Source: JAAYZH01 sp964479695 (lineage in GTDB: Bacteria > Bacillota > Clostridia > Saccharofermentanales > Fastidiosipilaceae). From it: a stretch of DNA of 36,481 nt. Positions 1 to 8,147 of this stretch are shown here, piece by piece; position 1 is the stretch's first letter, and every line of letters starts with the position of its first letter. The notes beneath the pieces are model-generated. The model was not told the DNA's origin and ran no database searches. It worked only from the letters and a program-made list of their open reading frames with translations. The stretch spans positions 1-36,481 of the forward strand of contig CAYZSO010000031.1 in assembly GCA_964479695.1 (NCBI GenBank), read 5' to 3'. A program made the translations under genes and the position numbers.

Positions 1-1
1 A

Positions 2-103
2 GATTATCTCAGCTCATGCCACCGACTGGAAGACGGGGATAGATTTGACGCTTACTATTCTTCCAACACAAGTGCGGCGGTCATCGAAGTTCTAATTGAA
101 TGA
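2..103 (+). CDS. 3' end of an unrecognised gene (partial)
   Basis: One frame is open from the window edge to a TGA at 101-103. It gives the last 33 residues of a protein, ending S-A-A-V-I-E-V-L-I-E. The start lies outside the window, so family and function cannot be given. The stop codon directly abuts the first copy of the long inverted-repeat element. The open stretch is short, so a chance reading frame is possible. Confidence 0.4.
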   Translation, partial: DYLSSCHRLEDGDRFDAYYSSNTSAAVIEVLIE

Positions 104-440
104 GCGGTTTTGGCGACGTATTCTTCCTACTTATAGTTCCGCAGAGGGTCCTGCAGAAGGTCGGGAAATATTTTTTTGCAGATTGGTTCGGATCCGGAAT
201 CTTGCGACGGTCGGCTGGTTTTTGAATCGTTTTGAGGAGACTTTTTGGGCTGGCGCTGTATCTCAACCAACAGTTTCATGTTGTATGTCAGTATTCGTTC
301 AGTTTTTCTTGTCTACAAGTCATTAATCATTCATCTGCGCGTTAACAGGGAAGGCTCGTTTATCAATAAAGTATTCCGTGTCGCAAGTTTCCGGATCCGA
401 GCCAGATTGGAAATTCTTTTGGCTCGGTTGTGGCCCGGTT
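102..440 (+). repeat. Inverted-repeat element, copy 1 (fills gap 104-521)
   Basis: Diverged copy of the element also found at 13.3-13.6 kb and 18.7-19.0 kb. The 34-bp arms are at 175-208 and 380-413 and match about 28 of 34 positions as inverted repeats; both arms end in a CTTGCGAC/GTCGCAAG boundary. Bases before the left arm (GAGCGGTTTTGGCGACG, 102-118) and after the right arm also match the other copies. No reading frame is conserved between copies, so it is probably non-coding. The rest of the gap, 441-521, holds only an ACCAACCAACC-type simple repeat next to the accDA stop. Confidence 0.65.
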
Positions 441-521
441 GACGTGAAAAAGTCGCAATTGAAGCAATACGCAGCAGTTAGCGCTCTCTCTAACCAACCA
501 ACCCTCAACAAACCAACCCAA

Positions 522-2426
522 CTACTCCTGCCAGTAGGGGCCGAGGTTGGTGTAGCGATTGTAGCGGTTCTCAAGGAGGTCGGTCGTTGTGGGGGATTCG
601 ACTTTAATTTCAGCAAGGGCCTGGGTAAAGTACTTTTTGATGCCGGCAGCGGTTGCTTCTACGTTTTCATGTGCGCCTTCGCCGGGCTCGACGATGATCC
701 CGTCCGTAATGCCAAGTTCCATGAGGTCGCGGGCGGTGATGTGCATGACGTCGGCGGCTTCGCGCTCGCGGGAGGCGTCTTTCCAGAGGAGAGACGCGAA
801 GCCGCGCGGGGAAATGACGGAGTAGATGGCATTGGAGAGCATGGCAACACGGTCTGCTACCGCAATACCCAGGGCACCGCCGCTGCCGCCTTCGCCGATG
901 ACCACCGTGACAATGGGCACAGCAAGCCGCGACATTTCTGCAAGGTTTACAGCAATCGCGGAACCCTGGCCACGCTCTTCCGCGCCGACACCACAGTAGG
1001 CGCCGGACGTGTCCACGAAGGTAAGGACGGGGCGCCCGAATTTCTCGGCTTGTTTCATGAGGCGCAAAGCTTTGCGATAGCCTTCCGGATGGGGCATGCC
1101 GAAATTCGTCAAATTGTTTTCTTCCAAGTCGCGGCCTTTGCGCTCGGCGATAATCGTGACCGGTTCTCCGTTCAGGATGCCAAGGCCACCCCAAATCGCC
1201 GCATCTTCGCCGAACAAACGATCACCTTTGAGTTCATAGAAGTCGTCGAAAATCAGAGGCAGGTAATCCATGATGTTGGGCCTGCCTTTGGCCCGGATTA
1301 AATCAAGACTCTCCGAAGCAACTGTGACTGGAGGATTCTCGCTAAGAGAGCGGATCACTTGTGCTACAGGCATCGCATCTTCCAACAAGCCTTCCGTCCG
1401 GCCATCTGCCATACCCTCCGCACTAGACTCAGCATTAGCCTCAGCACTTTCCTCCCGCTTCTTCGCGCGCTCCATCACTTGGGAAACACGCGAATCCGAA
1501 GACGCACCGGGGCAATGAAAGGCCAACAAAGAACCCAACACCGAACGAATGCGGTTACGCGGAATGATTCCGTCAAGGAAGCCATGACTCTCCTGAAATT
1601 CAGCATGTTGGAAATCATCCGGAAGCTTCTCGGAAATCGTGCCTTCGATAACTCGTCGGCCGGCAAAACCAATAATGCTGCCCGGTTCAGACAAAATAAT
1701 GTCGCCCAAGGAAGCAAAACTTGCCGTCACACCACCGGTTGTCGGGTCAGTCATAAAAGAAATGTAGAGCTGACCGGCCGCCGAATGCTTCGCCACAGCA
1801 GCCGAAGTTGACGCCATTTGCATGAGGGAGACAATCCCTTCCTGCATGCGGGCTCCGCCGGAAACCGTGAAAAGAATGACCGGAAGCTTCTCATCAGTCC
1901 CCCGCTCAAACAAACGAATAATCCGCTCGCCGACCGCCGCCCCCATAGAACCCATGATGAAGCGCGAGTCCATGGCTCCCAGCAGACAAGGCACGCCTTC
2001 AATGGTGGCGCGGCCCGTGACAATCGCATCGTTGAGGCCTGTCTCCGCTTGGAGACGGCGGGTTTTCTCCTCATAGCCGGCGAAGTTGATTGGGTTGGTG
2101 GGGCGGATGTCTTTGTCAAGCTCCGTGAAACCGTCCTCATCGACCACAAGCCAAATCCGCTCCCACGCATTAATCCGGAAATGGTGGTGACAGAGTGTGC
2201 AAACTTGGTTCGCATTTTCAAAATCTTCGCGAAACATCACCCCACCGCACGCGGGGCATTTGATCCACAAGTCGTCCGGAATCGGCTGCTGATAGGACAA
2301 GGGTCTCCTCTTCCCAACTTCCGCCGCCTCCGCCTCCGTTTCGGGTTTCGCAGTTTGGCGCGCTTCGAATAAAACAGCTTCGTCTTGGACACGTTTCTTT
2401 ACATTTGAGAATAAGTTTTCGGGCAT
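522..2426 (-). CDS. accDA: Acetyl-CoA carboxylase carboxyltransferase, fused beta-alpha subunits (AccD-AccA)
   Basis: Carboxyltransferase half of acetyl-CoA carboxylase: it moves CO2 from biotin on AccB to acetyl-CoA, making malonyl-CoA in the cytoplasm. Residues 1 to about 310 are AccD, with a C57-x2-C60-x15-C76-x2-C79 zinc ribbon and an S-G-G-A-R-M-Q-E-G oxyanion motif near 189-197. Residues from about 350 to 634 are AccA, with F-G-M-P-H-P-E-G-Y-R and G-E-G-G-S-G-G-A-L-G. A hydrophilic linker rich in E, A and S (about 310-350) joins them. E. coli uses two separate proteins. The start at 2426 was preferred over an in-frame ATG at 2447 because AGAGGAG lies just before it. This is the last gene of the fabG-accDA operon, 149 bp after accC. 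Confidence 0.95.
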   Translation of the reverse strand: MPENLFSNVKKRVQDEAVLFEARQTAKPETEAEAAEVGKRRPLSYQQPIPDDLWIKCPACGGVMFREDFENANQVCTLCHHHFRINAWERIWLVVDEDGFTELDKDIRPTNPINFAGYEEKTRRLQAETGLNDAIVTGRATIEGVPCLLGAMDSRFIMGSMGAAVGERIIRLFERGTDEKLPVILFTVSGGARMQEGIVSLMQMASTSAAVAKHSAAGQLYISFMTDPTTGGVTASFASLGDIILSEPGSIIGFAGRRVIEGTISEKLPDDFQHAEFQESHGFLDGIIPRNRIRSVLGSLLAFHCPGASSDSRVSQVMERAKKREESAEANAESSAEGMADGRTEGLLEDAMPVAQVIRSLSENPPVTVASESLDLIRAKGRPNIMDYLPLIFDDFYELKGDRLFGEDAAIWGGLGILNGEPVTIIAERKGRDLEENNLTNFGMPHPEGYRKALRLMKQAEKFGRPVLTFVDTSGAYCGVGAEERGQGSAIAVNLAEMSRLAVPIVTVVIGEGGSGGALGIAVADRVAMLSNAIYSVISPRGFASLLWKDASREREAADVMHITARDLMELGITDGIIVEPGEGAHENVEATAAGIKKYFTQALAEIKVESPTTTDLLENRYNRYTNLGPYWQE

Positions 2427-2450
2427 GAGATCTCCTCTACTTGCCATATG

Positions 2451-2571
2451 GTGGCCAAAGCCGCCCCCTTCACCACTCGTCGTTCTTCGAGCTTGAACCG
2501 CTGAACTTGCTTCATTCGTTCTTTGGCCAAAGCCGCCGAAACCACTTCACCGTTCTTTGGCCAAAGCCGCC
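2451..2571. repeat. accC-accDA spacer: tandem duplication carrying palindromes
   Basis: The spacer contains CGTTCTTTGGCCAAAGCCGC twice, 34 bp apart (exact cores at 2522-2531 and 2556-2565), and a third partial copy (GTGGCCAAAGCCGCC) at 2451-2465. The duplication begins just past the accC stop. It could form hairpins in the operon mRNA between accC and accDA. No poly-T follows, so it is not a standard terminator. Confidence 0.8.
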
Positions 2572-2575
2572 GAAA

Positions 2576-3943
2576 CTAGCCTTGCTGCAAGTTCTGCAAG
2601 AATTGCGGCATTTTGCGGTTCAGGTAAGCATTGTCGTAATCGCCGGCGATAAATTCGGGATCGCGCAGGATTGCCAAGTGAAAATCGATGTTCGTGGGTA
2701 CGCCGACCACGGTGAACTCGGTCAAAGCGCGCCGCATCCGACTGATTGCCATCTGCCGATCCGGTGCGTAAACAATGAGTTTCGCCAACATCGAGTCATA
2801 ATACGGGGTGACTTCGCAGCCTTGGTAAATAGCACTGTCCACTCGGACGCCGTTGCCGCCCGGGAGCAGCAAGGCTTCAATTTTGCCGGGAGTCGGGCGA
2901 AAATTCTGCAAAGGATCCTCCGCATTAATGCGGCATTCGATGGCGTGACCTGAGAATTCGATATCACGTTGTTTATACATGAGCGGCTCACCGGCCGCCA
3001 CGCGGATTTGTTCTTGGACTAGGTTGACGCCGCTCACGGCTTCGGAAATCGGGTGTTCCACTTGAATGCGAGTGTTCATTTCCATGAAATAGTAACGGCC
3101 GTCGCCATCAACCAGAAACTCCAAAGTGCCGGCTCCCAAGTAGTTAATTTCGGAGGCTAAACGCAAAGAAGTTTCGTACATAGAGTTGCGGGTCGCTTCA
3201 CTGACAAAGGGTGAGCGCGCTTCCTCCAACATTTTTTGATTGCGGCGCTGGATGGAGCAGTCGCGGTCACCTAAGTGAATGACATTGCCGAAGCGGTCAC
3301 CAATCATTTGCACTTCAACATGGTGGGGATTCTGGATGTAGCGCTCGAGGTAGACGCGGTCATCACCGAAAACCGCGCGGGCTTCCTGGCGGGCGGCCAT
3401 GTAGGCTCTGGCCAGGTCTTCGGGCGTTTCGGCAAGGCGCATACCTCGCCCGCCGCCGCCGGCGGTGGCTTTGATCATGATTGGGTAGCCAATTTCTTGG
3501 GCGGCTTTTTGTGCTTCGGCAATGTTTTCCGGAAGATCACGGCTGCCCGGAATGACGGGGACGCCGGCTTTGAGAGCCGTTTTTTTGGCCGTGGCTTTGT
3601 CTCCCATTAACTGAATGGTTTCGCTCTCAGGGCCGATGAAGGTGACGCCGACTTTCTTACACATGCGGGCAAAAGCCGGATTCTCCGACAGGAAACCGAA
3701 ACCCGGGTGCACAGCCTCCGCTCCTGACACCGTGCATGCCGCCAAGATCGCTTGCGCGTTCAAATAGCTGTCGGTTGCTGAAGCAGGTCCGATACAGATC
3801 GATTCATCCGCCAAGTTGACGTGAAGGGCTTCCCGGTCGGCTTCGGAATAGACGGCAACCGTCCTGATGCCCATGTCACGGCAAGCTCTGATGATCGTAA
3901 CCGCGATTTCGCCGCGGTTGGCAATGAGGATTTTTCGGAACAT
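2576..3943 (-). CDS. accC: Acetyl-CoA carboxylase biotin carboxylase subunit
   Basis: ATP-dependent carboxylation of the biotin on AccB, the first half-reaction of malonyl-CoA synthesis. The 455 residues match the family's usual length of about 450. The N-terminal Rossmann-like domain opens M-F-R-K-I-L-I-A-N-R-G-E-I-A. An ATP-grasp domain follows, with the glycine-rich loop G-G-G-G-R-G-M-R. The catalytic segment E-M-N-T-R-I-Q-V-E-H-P is intact. The start overlaps the translation unit of fabZ: its AAAGGAG site is built from the last fabZ codons and only 2 bp separate the fabZ stop from this ATG, so the two are probably translationally coupled. Confidence 0.97.
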   Translation of the reverse strand: MFRKILIANRGEIAVTIIRACRDMGIRTVAVYSEADREALHVNLADESICIGPASATDSYLNAQAILAACTVSGAEAVHPGFGFLSENPAFARMCKKVGVTFIGPESETIQLMGDKATAKKTALKAGVPVIPGSRDLPENIAEAQKAAQEIGYPIMIKATAGGGGRGMRLAETPEDLARAYMAARQEARAVFGDDRVYLERYIQNPHHVEVQMIGDRFGNVIHLGDRDCSIQRRNQKMLEEARSPFVSEATRNSMYETSLRLASEINYLGAGTLEFLVDGDGRYYFMEMNTRIQVEHPISEAVSGVNLVQEQIRVAAGEPLMYKQRDIEFSGHAIECRINAEDPLQNFRPTPGKIEALLLPGGNGVRVDSAIYQGCEVTPYYDSMLAKLIVYAPDRQMAISRMRRALTEFTVVGVPTNIDFHLAILRDPEFIAGDYDNAYLNRKMPQFLQNLQQG

Positions 3944-3945
3944 CC

Positions 3946-4464
3946 TTACTCCTTTGCCTCTGCTGGGGCGTCAGCCGGCGCGTCTCCAGATTCAACTGCT
4001 GGGGCGTCGGCCGGCGCGTCGCCAGACTCAACCGTTGGGGCGTCGCTGAGGGCGAAAGTCATGTCAAGCGAACAGCAAAGCTTGTTGCCGACATAGGCTT
4101 TGCCGGAGCCGGTGCCGACGGGTCCCCTCATTTGGCCAATTGTTACTTCGATGCGCAGGAGGTCGCCGGGGACGACTTTGTTCTTGAATTTCACTTTATC
4201 CATGCGGCCGAAGTAGGCGAGTTTACCAAGGTTTTCCGGTTTGGCCAAGACGTAAAAGGCGCCGACTTGGGCGATCGTTTCGCAGATCAGGACGCCGGGC
4301 ATCACGGGTTCTTGAGGGAAATGACCCGGCACCCAGAACTCGTGGTCGGTTACCTGTTTCGTACCGATAATCTTGTCCCCTTCGATCGATTCGATCGTAT
4401 CGATCAGGAGGAAGGGGTCACGGTGAGGCAAAACCTGCTTAATTGCTTCTTGATCATATAACAT
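3946..4464 (-). CDS. fabZ: 3-hydroxyacyl-ACP dehydratase FabZ, with repeat-derived tail
   Basis: Dehydrates 3-hydroxyacyl-ACP to trans-2-enoyl-ACP in fatty-acid elongation. The hot-dog fold is recognised from L-P-H-R-D-P-F-L-L near residue 12, and from G-H-F-P-Q-E-P-V-M-P-G with catalytic His48 and Glu62 (P-G-V-L-I-C-E). The enzyme is normally about 140-150 residues. Here 172 are encoded, because the last 30 or so are an Ala/Asp/Pro/Glu tail made from a 36-bp tandem repeat (D-A-P-A...V-E-S-G) at 3961-4047. The tail probably lies outside the catalytic fold. The AAGGAGAGCC ribosome site is itself duplicated in the 22-bp gap after accB. Confidence 0.95.
   Translation of the reverse strand: MLYDQEAIKQVLPHRDPFLLIDTIESIEGDKIIGTKQVTDHEFWVPGHFPQEPVMPGVLICETIAQVGAFYVLAKPENLGKLAYFGRMDKVKFKNKVVPGDLLRIEVTIGQMRGPVGTGSGKAYVGNKLCCSLDMTFALSDAPTVESGDAPADAPAVESGDAPADAPAEAKE
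3961..4047 (-). repeat. 36-bp tandem repeat encoding the FabZ tail
   Basis: About two and a third units of a GC-rich 36-bp sequence (GGGGCGTCGGCCGGCGCGTC on the plus strand), in frame with fabZ and ending at its stop. Confidence 0.85.
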
Positions 4465-4486
4465 AGGCTCTCCTTCTTGGCTCTCC

Positions 4487-4918
4487 TTATTCCAAAATCA
4501 TCAACGGTTGACCGTACTCGACCTTTTGGCCGGAGCTCACAAGAATTTCCTTAATTGTGCCATTTTGTTTGGCGATGACTTCATTCATGAGCTTCATGGC
4601 TTCGATGATGCCGACCACGTCGCCCTCGTGGACTTCGTCGCCGACTTTCACCAGCGCAGGCCCATCTTGGACATTCGATTGGTAGAAGACACCAACCACC
4701 GGCGATTTCACAATTTTTTCTTCGGGAATTTCGGGTTCAGTCTCTTGCGCGGCGACCGGGGCTTGAGGGGCTTGGGGGCTATCACTCACCTGCACGATGG
4801 TGCGGGCTTCACGTTTCAGGGTCAGCTCGGTTTCCTCATCTTCGTAGACAAGTTCTGTGACGCCGAATTCCTGCATGGCTGCGAGCCACTGGCGTAATTC
4901 CTCACTGGAAATTTTCAT
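4487..4918 (-). CDS. accB: Biotin carboxyl carrier protein of acetyl-CoA carboxylase
   Basis: Carries biotin between AccC and the carboxyltransferase. The N-terminal helix region (1-45) is followed by a Pro/Ala/Gln linker (about 46-70) and a C-terminal biotinyl domain. The biotinylation motif E-A-M-K-L-M-N is present with Lys109. The length of 143 residues is near the usual 150-156. The ATG overlaps the fabF stop (ATGA, 4 bp), which indicates coupled translation. It would need a biotin ligase (BirA) encoded elsewhere. Confidence 0.96.
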   Translation of the reverse strand: MKISSEELRQWLAAMQEFGVTELVYEDEETELTLKREARTIVQVSDSPQAPQAPVAAQETEPEIPEEKIVKSPVVGVFYQSNVQDGPALVKVGDEVHEGDVVGIIEAMKLMNEVIAKQNGTIKEILVSSGQKVEYGQPLMILE

Positions 4919-6180
4919 TTCTCCACCTCATATTTCTCGAGACAAACCACGCTGTTCTGACCGCCGAAACCGAGAGAGTTGCTGAGGGCGACTTTGGCCT
5001 CCGTAGGACGAACGTCACCCATCACGTAATCCAAATCGCAGACCTCATCCTTGTTCACGAGCCCGCGGATCGGCGGGATTAAGCCTTCCTTGAGGATGAA
5101 CGCGGTGGCAATGGCCTCGATGGCACCGGCAGCACCGAGTAAGTGACCTGTATTGCCCTTGATGGAAGTGATCGGGATTTCGTAGGCTCTTTCGCCCAGC
5201 GCTTTCTTGATCGCAACCGTTTCATATTTGTCGTTGAGCGGAGTTGAGGTTCCGTGGGCGTTGATGTAATCGATCTCGGAAGGTTCACGTCCGGCATCGG
5301 CAATCGCCTGGAGCATCGCTCGGGAGTCACCTCTCCCCTCCGGATGCGGGCTCGTGATGTGGTAGCCGTCCGCACTAGCTCCGTAGCCGGTAACTTCCGC
5401 AAAGATTGTAGCTCCTCTGGCCAAAGCCTGCTCCAACGACTCCAAGATCAAGATGCCGGCTCCTTCCGCAGCCAGGAACCCATCACGGTCCCGGTCGAAG
5501 GGTCTGGAGGCGAGCTCCGGATCGGTTTGAGTGGTCAGGGCAGTCATATTCACGAATCCGGCTATGGATGTCGCGGCCAAAGGCGCCTCGAACCCACCGG
5601 TTACGCACAAATCCAGGTAGCCATCGGCGATCTTGTGAAACGCTTCGCCGATGGCGTGCGTGCCGGAAGCACAGGCGGTTGTCACAATGTAGTTCGTGCC
5701 GTAGATCGGATATTCCATGGCGATGCGGCCCGGTGTGATGTTCCCGATAAACATCGGAACATAAAGGGGCGAAATCACTCGTTCCCCTTTTTCGGCGTAC
5801 TTCAGCACTTCGTTTTCCATCGTGGTGTAGCCGCCGATCCCGGTTCCGAGAATCACGCCCATGCGGAAGGGGTCATAATCTTCCAAGCGGATGGCGGAAT
5901 TTTCAATCGCTTCTTTCGTCGCGGCGAGGGCAAACTGCGTCGACAAGTCCATCCTGCGAATTTCCTTGCGGCTGAAGTAGTCCTCCGGTTGGAAGCCCTT
6001 AACTTCTGCCGCCAGGGTCGACTTGAAATTCGTGGCGTCGAAGGCCTTCGTAGGCGCCGCACCATTGGCGCCGTTAAGAAGGCCCTGCCAATAGGCTTCC
6101 GAATTGTTGCCGATTGGGCTGATCACGCCGGTGCCGGTAATGACGACACGCCTTCTGCCTTTATGATTCAAATAATCCAT
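4915..6180 (-). CDS. fabF: 3-oxoacyl-ACP synthase II (FabF)
   Basis: Condenses acyl-ACP with malonyl-ACP, extending the chain by two carbons. Thiolase fold of 421 residues. Catalytic triad: Cys170 (V-T-T-A-C-A-S-G), His309 (N-A-H-G-T-S-T-P) and His346 (K-G-N-T-G-H), with Lys341 nearby. The start at 6180 (M-D-Y-L-N-H) was chosen because AAAGGAG sits 5 nt upstream; a longer in-frame start at 6288 would run into fabG and lacks a site. It follows fabG by 19 bp and overlaps accB by 4 bp. Confidence 0.96.
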   Translation of the reverse strand: MDYLNHKGRRRVVITGTGVISPIGNNSEAYWQGLLNGANGAAPTKAFDATNFKSTLAAEVKGFQPEDYFSRKEIRRMDLSTQFALAATKEAIENSAIRLEDYDPFRMGVILGTGIGGYTTMENEVLKYAEKGERVISPLYVPMFIGNITPGRIAMEYPIYGTNYIVTTACASGTHAIGEAFHKIADGYLDLCVTGGFEAPLAATSIAGFVNMTALTTQTDPELASRPFDRDRDGFLAAEGAGILILESLEQALARGATIFAEVTGYGASADGYHITSPHPEGRGDSRAMLQAIADAGREPSEIDYINAHGTSTPLNDKYETVAIKKALGERAYEIPITSIKGNTGHLLGAAGAIEAIATAFILKEGLIPPIRGLVNKDEVCDLDYVMGDVRPTEAKVALSNSLGFGGQNSVVCLEKYEVEK

Positions 6181-6199
6181 ACTTCTCCTTTCACCCGCC

Positions 6200-6904
6200 T
6201 CAAACAAGCAGGCCGCCTCCGACTTCGAGGCATTGTCCGGTAATATACGAGGAATCGGGTGATAAGAGGAAACTGACCACAGAAGCAATCTCCGAAGGTT
6301 CCGCCATGCGTTTCAGGGCGATCCTGTCGAGAGCGGCCTCTCTTGCCTTGTCAGTCATCTTGTCGGTCATATCAGTGCGCACCATGCCCGGTGCGACCGC
6401 GTTACAGAGAATGTTGCGGGAGGCAAATTCTTTCGCCATGGTCCTCGTTAAGGCGATGAGTCCGGCCTTTGCAGCAGCATAATTGGCCTGCCCCGGATTG
6501 CCGTAGATTCCGATCACGGAAGCCATATTGACGATGCGACCGGATCTTTGCTTCATCATGGAAGGGAGGGCTTCCTTCGCCAACAAAAATGGCCCGATTA
6601 AATCTGTGTCCAGCACTGCGTTGAAATCTTCCTCGCTCATCCGGAGCATCAGATTATCCCGGTTGACCCCGGCATTATTCACCAGTCCCCAGACTTTGCC
6701 GCCGAACCAGGCTTCCGCCTCCTCGACAAGTCGCTTACAGTCTTCCGCGGAACTTACATCTGCCTTCAAGGCTTGGCAGTTCTCTCGGTTCTCCTCCGGT
6801 GTGGAGGAATGATAGGTATAGAGAACCTTATGGCCGTCAGCAAGAAGTCTCTCCACGATTGCGGAGCCAATGCCGCGGGAGCCTCCGGTTACAATGATGT
6901 TCAT
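6200..6904 (-). CDS. fabG: 3-oxoacyl-ACP reductase (FabG)
   Basis: NADPH-dependent reduction of 3-oxoacyl-ACP; short-chain dehydrogenase fold of 234 residues. The cofactor loop T-G-G-S-R-G-I-G is at 6-13 and N-N-A-G at 77-80. The catalytic residues are Ser129, Tyr142 and Lys146 (Y-A-A-A-K). The fourth residue of the usual Asn-Ser-Tyr-Lys tetrad appears to be Asp101 (D-T-D-L-I-G-P-F, where the family normally has D-T-N-L). The start at 6904 was preferred over 6943 because GAAAGGA precedes it at good spacing and the longer version adds residues before the nucleotide-binding strand. First gene of the minus-strand operon, divergent from fabD. Confidence 0.95.
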   Translation of the reverse strand: MNIIVTGGSRGIGSAIVERLLADGHKVLYTYHSSTPEENRENCQALKADVSSAEDCKRLVEEAEAWFGGKVWGLVNNAGVNRDNLMLRMSEEDFNAVLDTDLIGPFLLAKEALPSMMKQRSGRIVNMASVIGIYGNPGQANYAAAKAGLIALTRTMAKEFASRNILCNAVAPGMVRTDMTDKMTDKAREAALDRIALKRMAEPSEIASVVSFLLSPDSSYITGQCLEVGGGLLV

Positions 6905-6985
6905 AAAAAATCCTTTCGCAGCGATTACCGGTATCAGGTACAATTAGATCATGTATTGATTATTATCGCTGAATCATGCAAAATT

Positions 6986-7002
6986 ATTTTGATATTCAAA
7001 GT
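6986..7002. promoter_or_regulatory. FabT-like operator between fabG and fabD
   Basis: The inverted repeat TTTGA-TAT-TCAAA (6988-7000) lies inside ATTTTGATATTCAAAGT. Its two 5-bp arms and 3-bp centre have the same geometry as the FabT operator of streptococci as I recall it (about A-N-TTTGATTATCAAA-T-T). It is placed to control both the fabG operon and fabD. No MarR-type regulator gene is in the window, so this rests on sequence similarity only. Confidence 0.5.
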
Positions 7003-7016
7003 AATTTTATCATAAC
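6989..7016 (+). promoter_or_regulatory. Possible fabD promoter overlapping the operator
   Basis: TTGATA at 6989-6994 and CATAAC at 7011-7016 with a 16-bp spacer make a weak sigma-70-type promoter towards fabD. The -35 box lies within the FabT-like palindrome, so a bound repressor would block it. I could not fix the fabG promoter on the other strand. Confidence 0.35.
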
Positions 7017-7055
7017 GACCACCGGGACTTTGGTCAAGTGGCAAGGTCTCGGATT

Positions 7056-7073
7056 CCGGCGGGTTTTCGCCGG
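7056..7073 (+). other. Hairpin in the fabD leader
   Basis: CCGGCG-GGTTTT-CGCCGG forms a perfect 6-bp GC stem ending 18 nt before the fabD ATG, just upstream of its GAGAGG ribosome site. It could influence translation initiation. It has no T-tract and is not a terminator. Confidence 0.5.
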
Positions 7074-7091
7074 AGAAAGAGAGGCAATGGA

Positions 7092-8018
7092 ATGAAAACA
7101 GCGTATTTATTTTCCGGACAAGGAGCCCAGTATGCCGGCATGGGGCGAGATATCGCCGAGAACTACACGAGCGCCGGCCAATTCTATGACAAGGCTGCGG
7201 CAATCTTGGCTTGGCAGCCGCTGGATCTCACCGCGGAAGAATTACAGGACACACTTTTTGCCCAACCGGCCACGGTGTGCTTAAGTCTGGCGATTTGGGA
7301 TCTTCTGGTCCAAACGGATGAATATGTCCTGGGCGGTTTCTCTCTGGGTGAATATACAGCTTTTGGCGCTTCCGGCTTATTGGATCACGAATCCCTCATT
7401 AGACTTGTGGCCAAACGCGCCCGCGTCATGTCAGAAGCAGCTCAGCATAAGCCCGGAAAAATGATTGCTGTTCTAGGGTTAGCGGATGAAACCATTGAAG
7501 ACTTGCTTCACACGAAATACGAGGGCAAAGTCTGGCCGGTTAACTACAACTGCCCCGGCCAGCTGGTCATCGCCGGGTCCACAGCCGAAACGGACGAGGC
7601 CGCAGCCGAGCTCAAGAGTCTGGGGGCCAAGCGCCTCGTCCCCTTGCAGGTTTCCGGTGCTTTCCATACACCTTTGATGGAGGACGCGGCGGCCGAGCTC
7701 AAAGGGTATGCGGAGCAAAATCTTGTTCTCCATCAGCCGCATACGTACGACATTTATTCCAATGCTTCCGCACAGATTCTGACGGAAGAGGAAGTCCATG
7801 CTTTCCCGGATTATCTCGCCCACCACATGACGCATGAGGTTAGGTGGACAGAAACGATTGAAGCCATGTACGCGTCAGGAGTCAGACGTTTCGTGGAAAT
7901 TGGCCCCGGCAAAACGCTACGCGGGCTGGTTCAGAAGATTCTGAAAGGCAAAGAGGATGTAGAAATCAGTAATATAGGGACGGCTGCTGAGCTTTCGGCT
8001 GTACTGAATCCCTCATAA
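7092..8018 (+). CDS. fabD: Malonyl-CoA:ACP transacylase (FabD)
   Basis: Transfers malonyl from CoA to ACP, supplying FabF with its extender. 308 residues, the usual length. The N-terminal F-S-G-Q-G-A-Q-Y-A-G-M-G is diagnostic. Nucleophile Ser84 lies in G-F-S-L-G-E-Y. Arg109 and His192 (G-A-F-H-T-P-L-M) complete the active site. Phe83 stands where the common G-H-S-L-G motif has His. The start at 7092 was chosen for the M-K-T-A-Y-L-F opening and the GAGAGG site; an in-frame ATG at 7038 would add a basic stretch atypical of the family. It is transcribed away from fabG, whereas in many Firmicutes fabD sits directly upstream of fabG in the same operon. Confidence 0.95.
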   Translation: MKTAYLFSGQGAQYAGMGRDIAENYTSAGQFYDKAAAILAWQPLDLTAEELQDTLFAQPATVCLSLAIWDLLVQTDEYVLGGFSLGEYTAFGASGLLDHESLIRLVAKRARVMSEAAQHKPGKMIAVLGLADETIEDLLHTKYEGKVWPVNYNCPGQLVIAGSTAETDEAAAELKSLGAKRLVPLQVSGAFHTPLMEDAAAELKGYAEQNLVLHQPHTYDIYSNASAQILTEEEVHAFPDYLAHHMTHEVRWTETIEAMYASGVRRFVEIGPGKTLRGLVQKILKGKEDVEISNIGTAAELSAVLNPS

Positions 8019-8048
8019 ATGAGATAATAGCCGCTGTAAATAACTTTT

Positions 8049-8081
8049 TTCAGCCGGAACAGCTGAAGGATTCGTTATACT
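8049..8081 (+). promoter_or_regulatory. Hairpin and possible -10 box before the coiled-coil gene
   Basis: TTCAGC-CGGAACA-GCTGAA (8049-8067) forms a 6-bp stem and is followed by the AT-rich TATACT (8076-8081). TATACT could be a -10 for the gene at 8148, but no convincing -35 is seen. Confidence 0.25.
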
Positions 8082-8147
8082 ATATTATGATTAATCTGAT
8101 CTTGCGGTCCTTGAGAACGGCTGCTGTGATCACCGGAGGGAATCCAC

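Noticed and set aside
378..1301. 307-codon plus-strand frame opposite accDA
   Set aside because: It is the antisense shadow of a clearly coding gene and matches no family.
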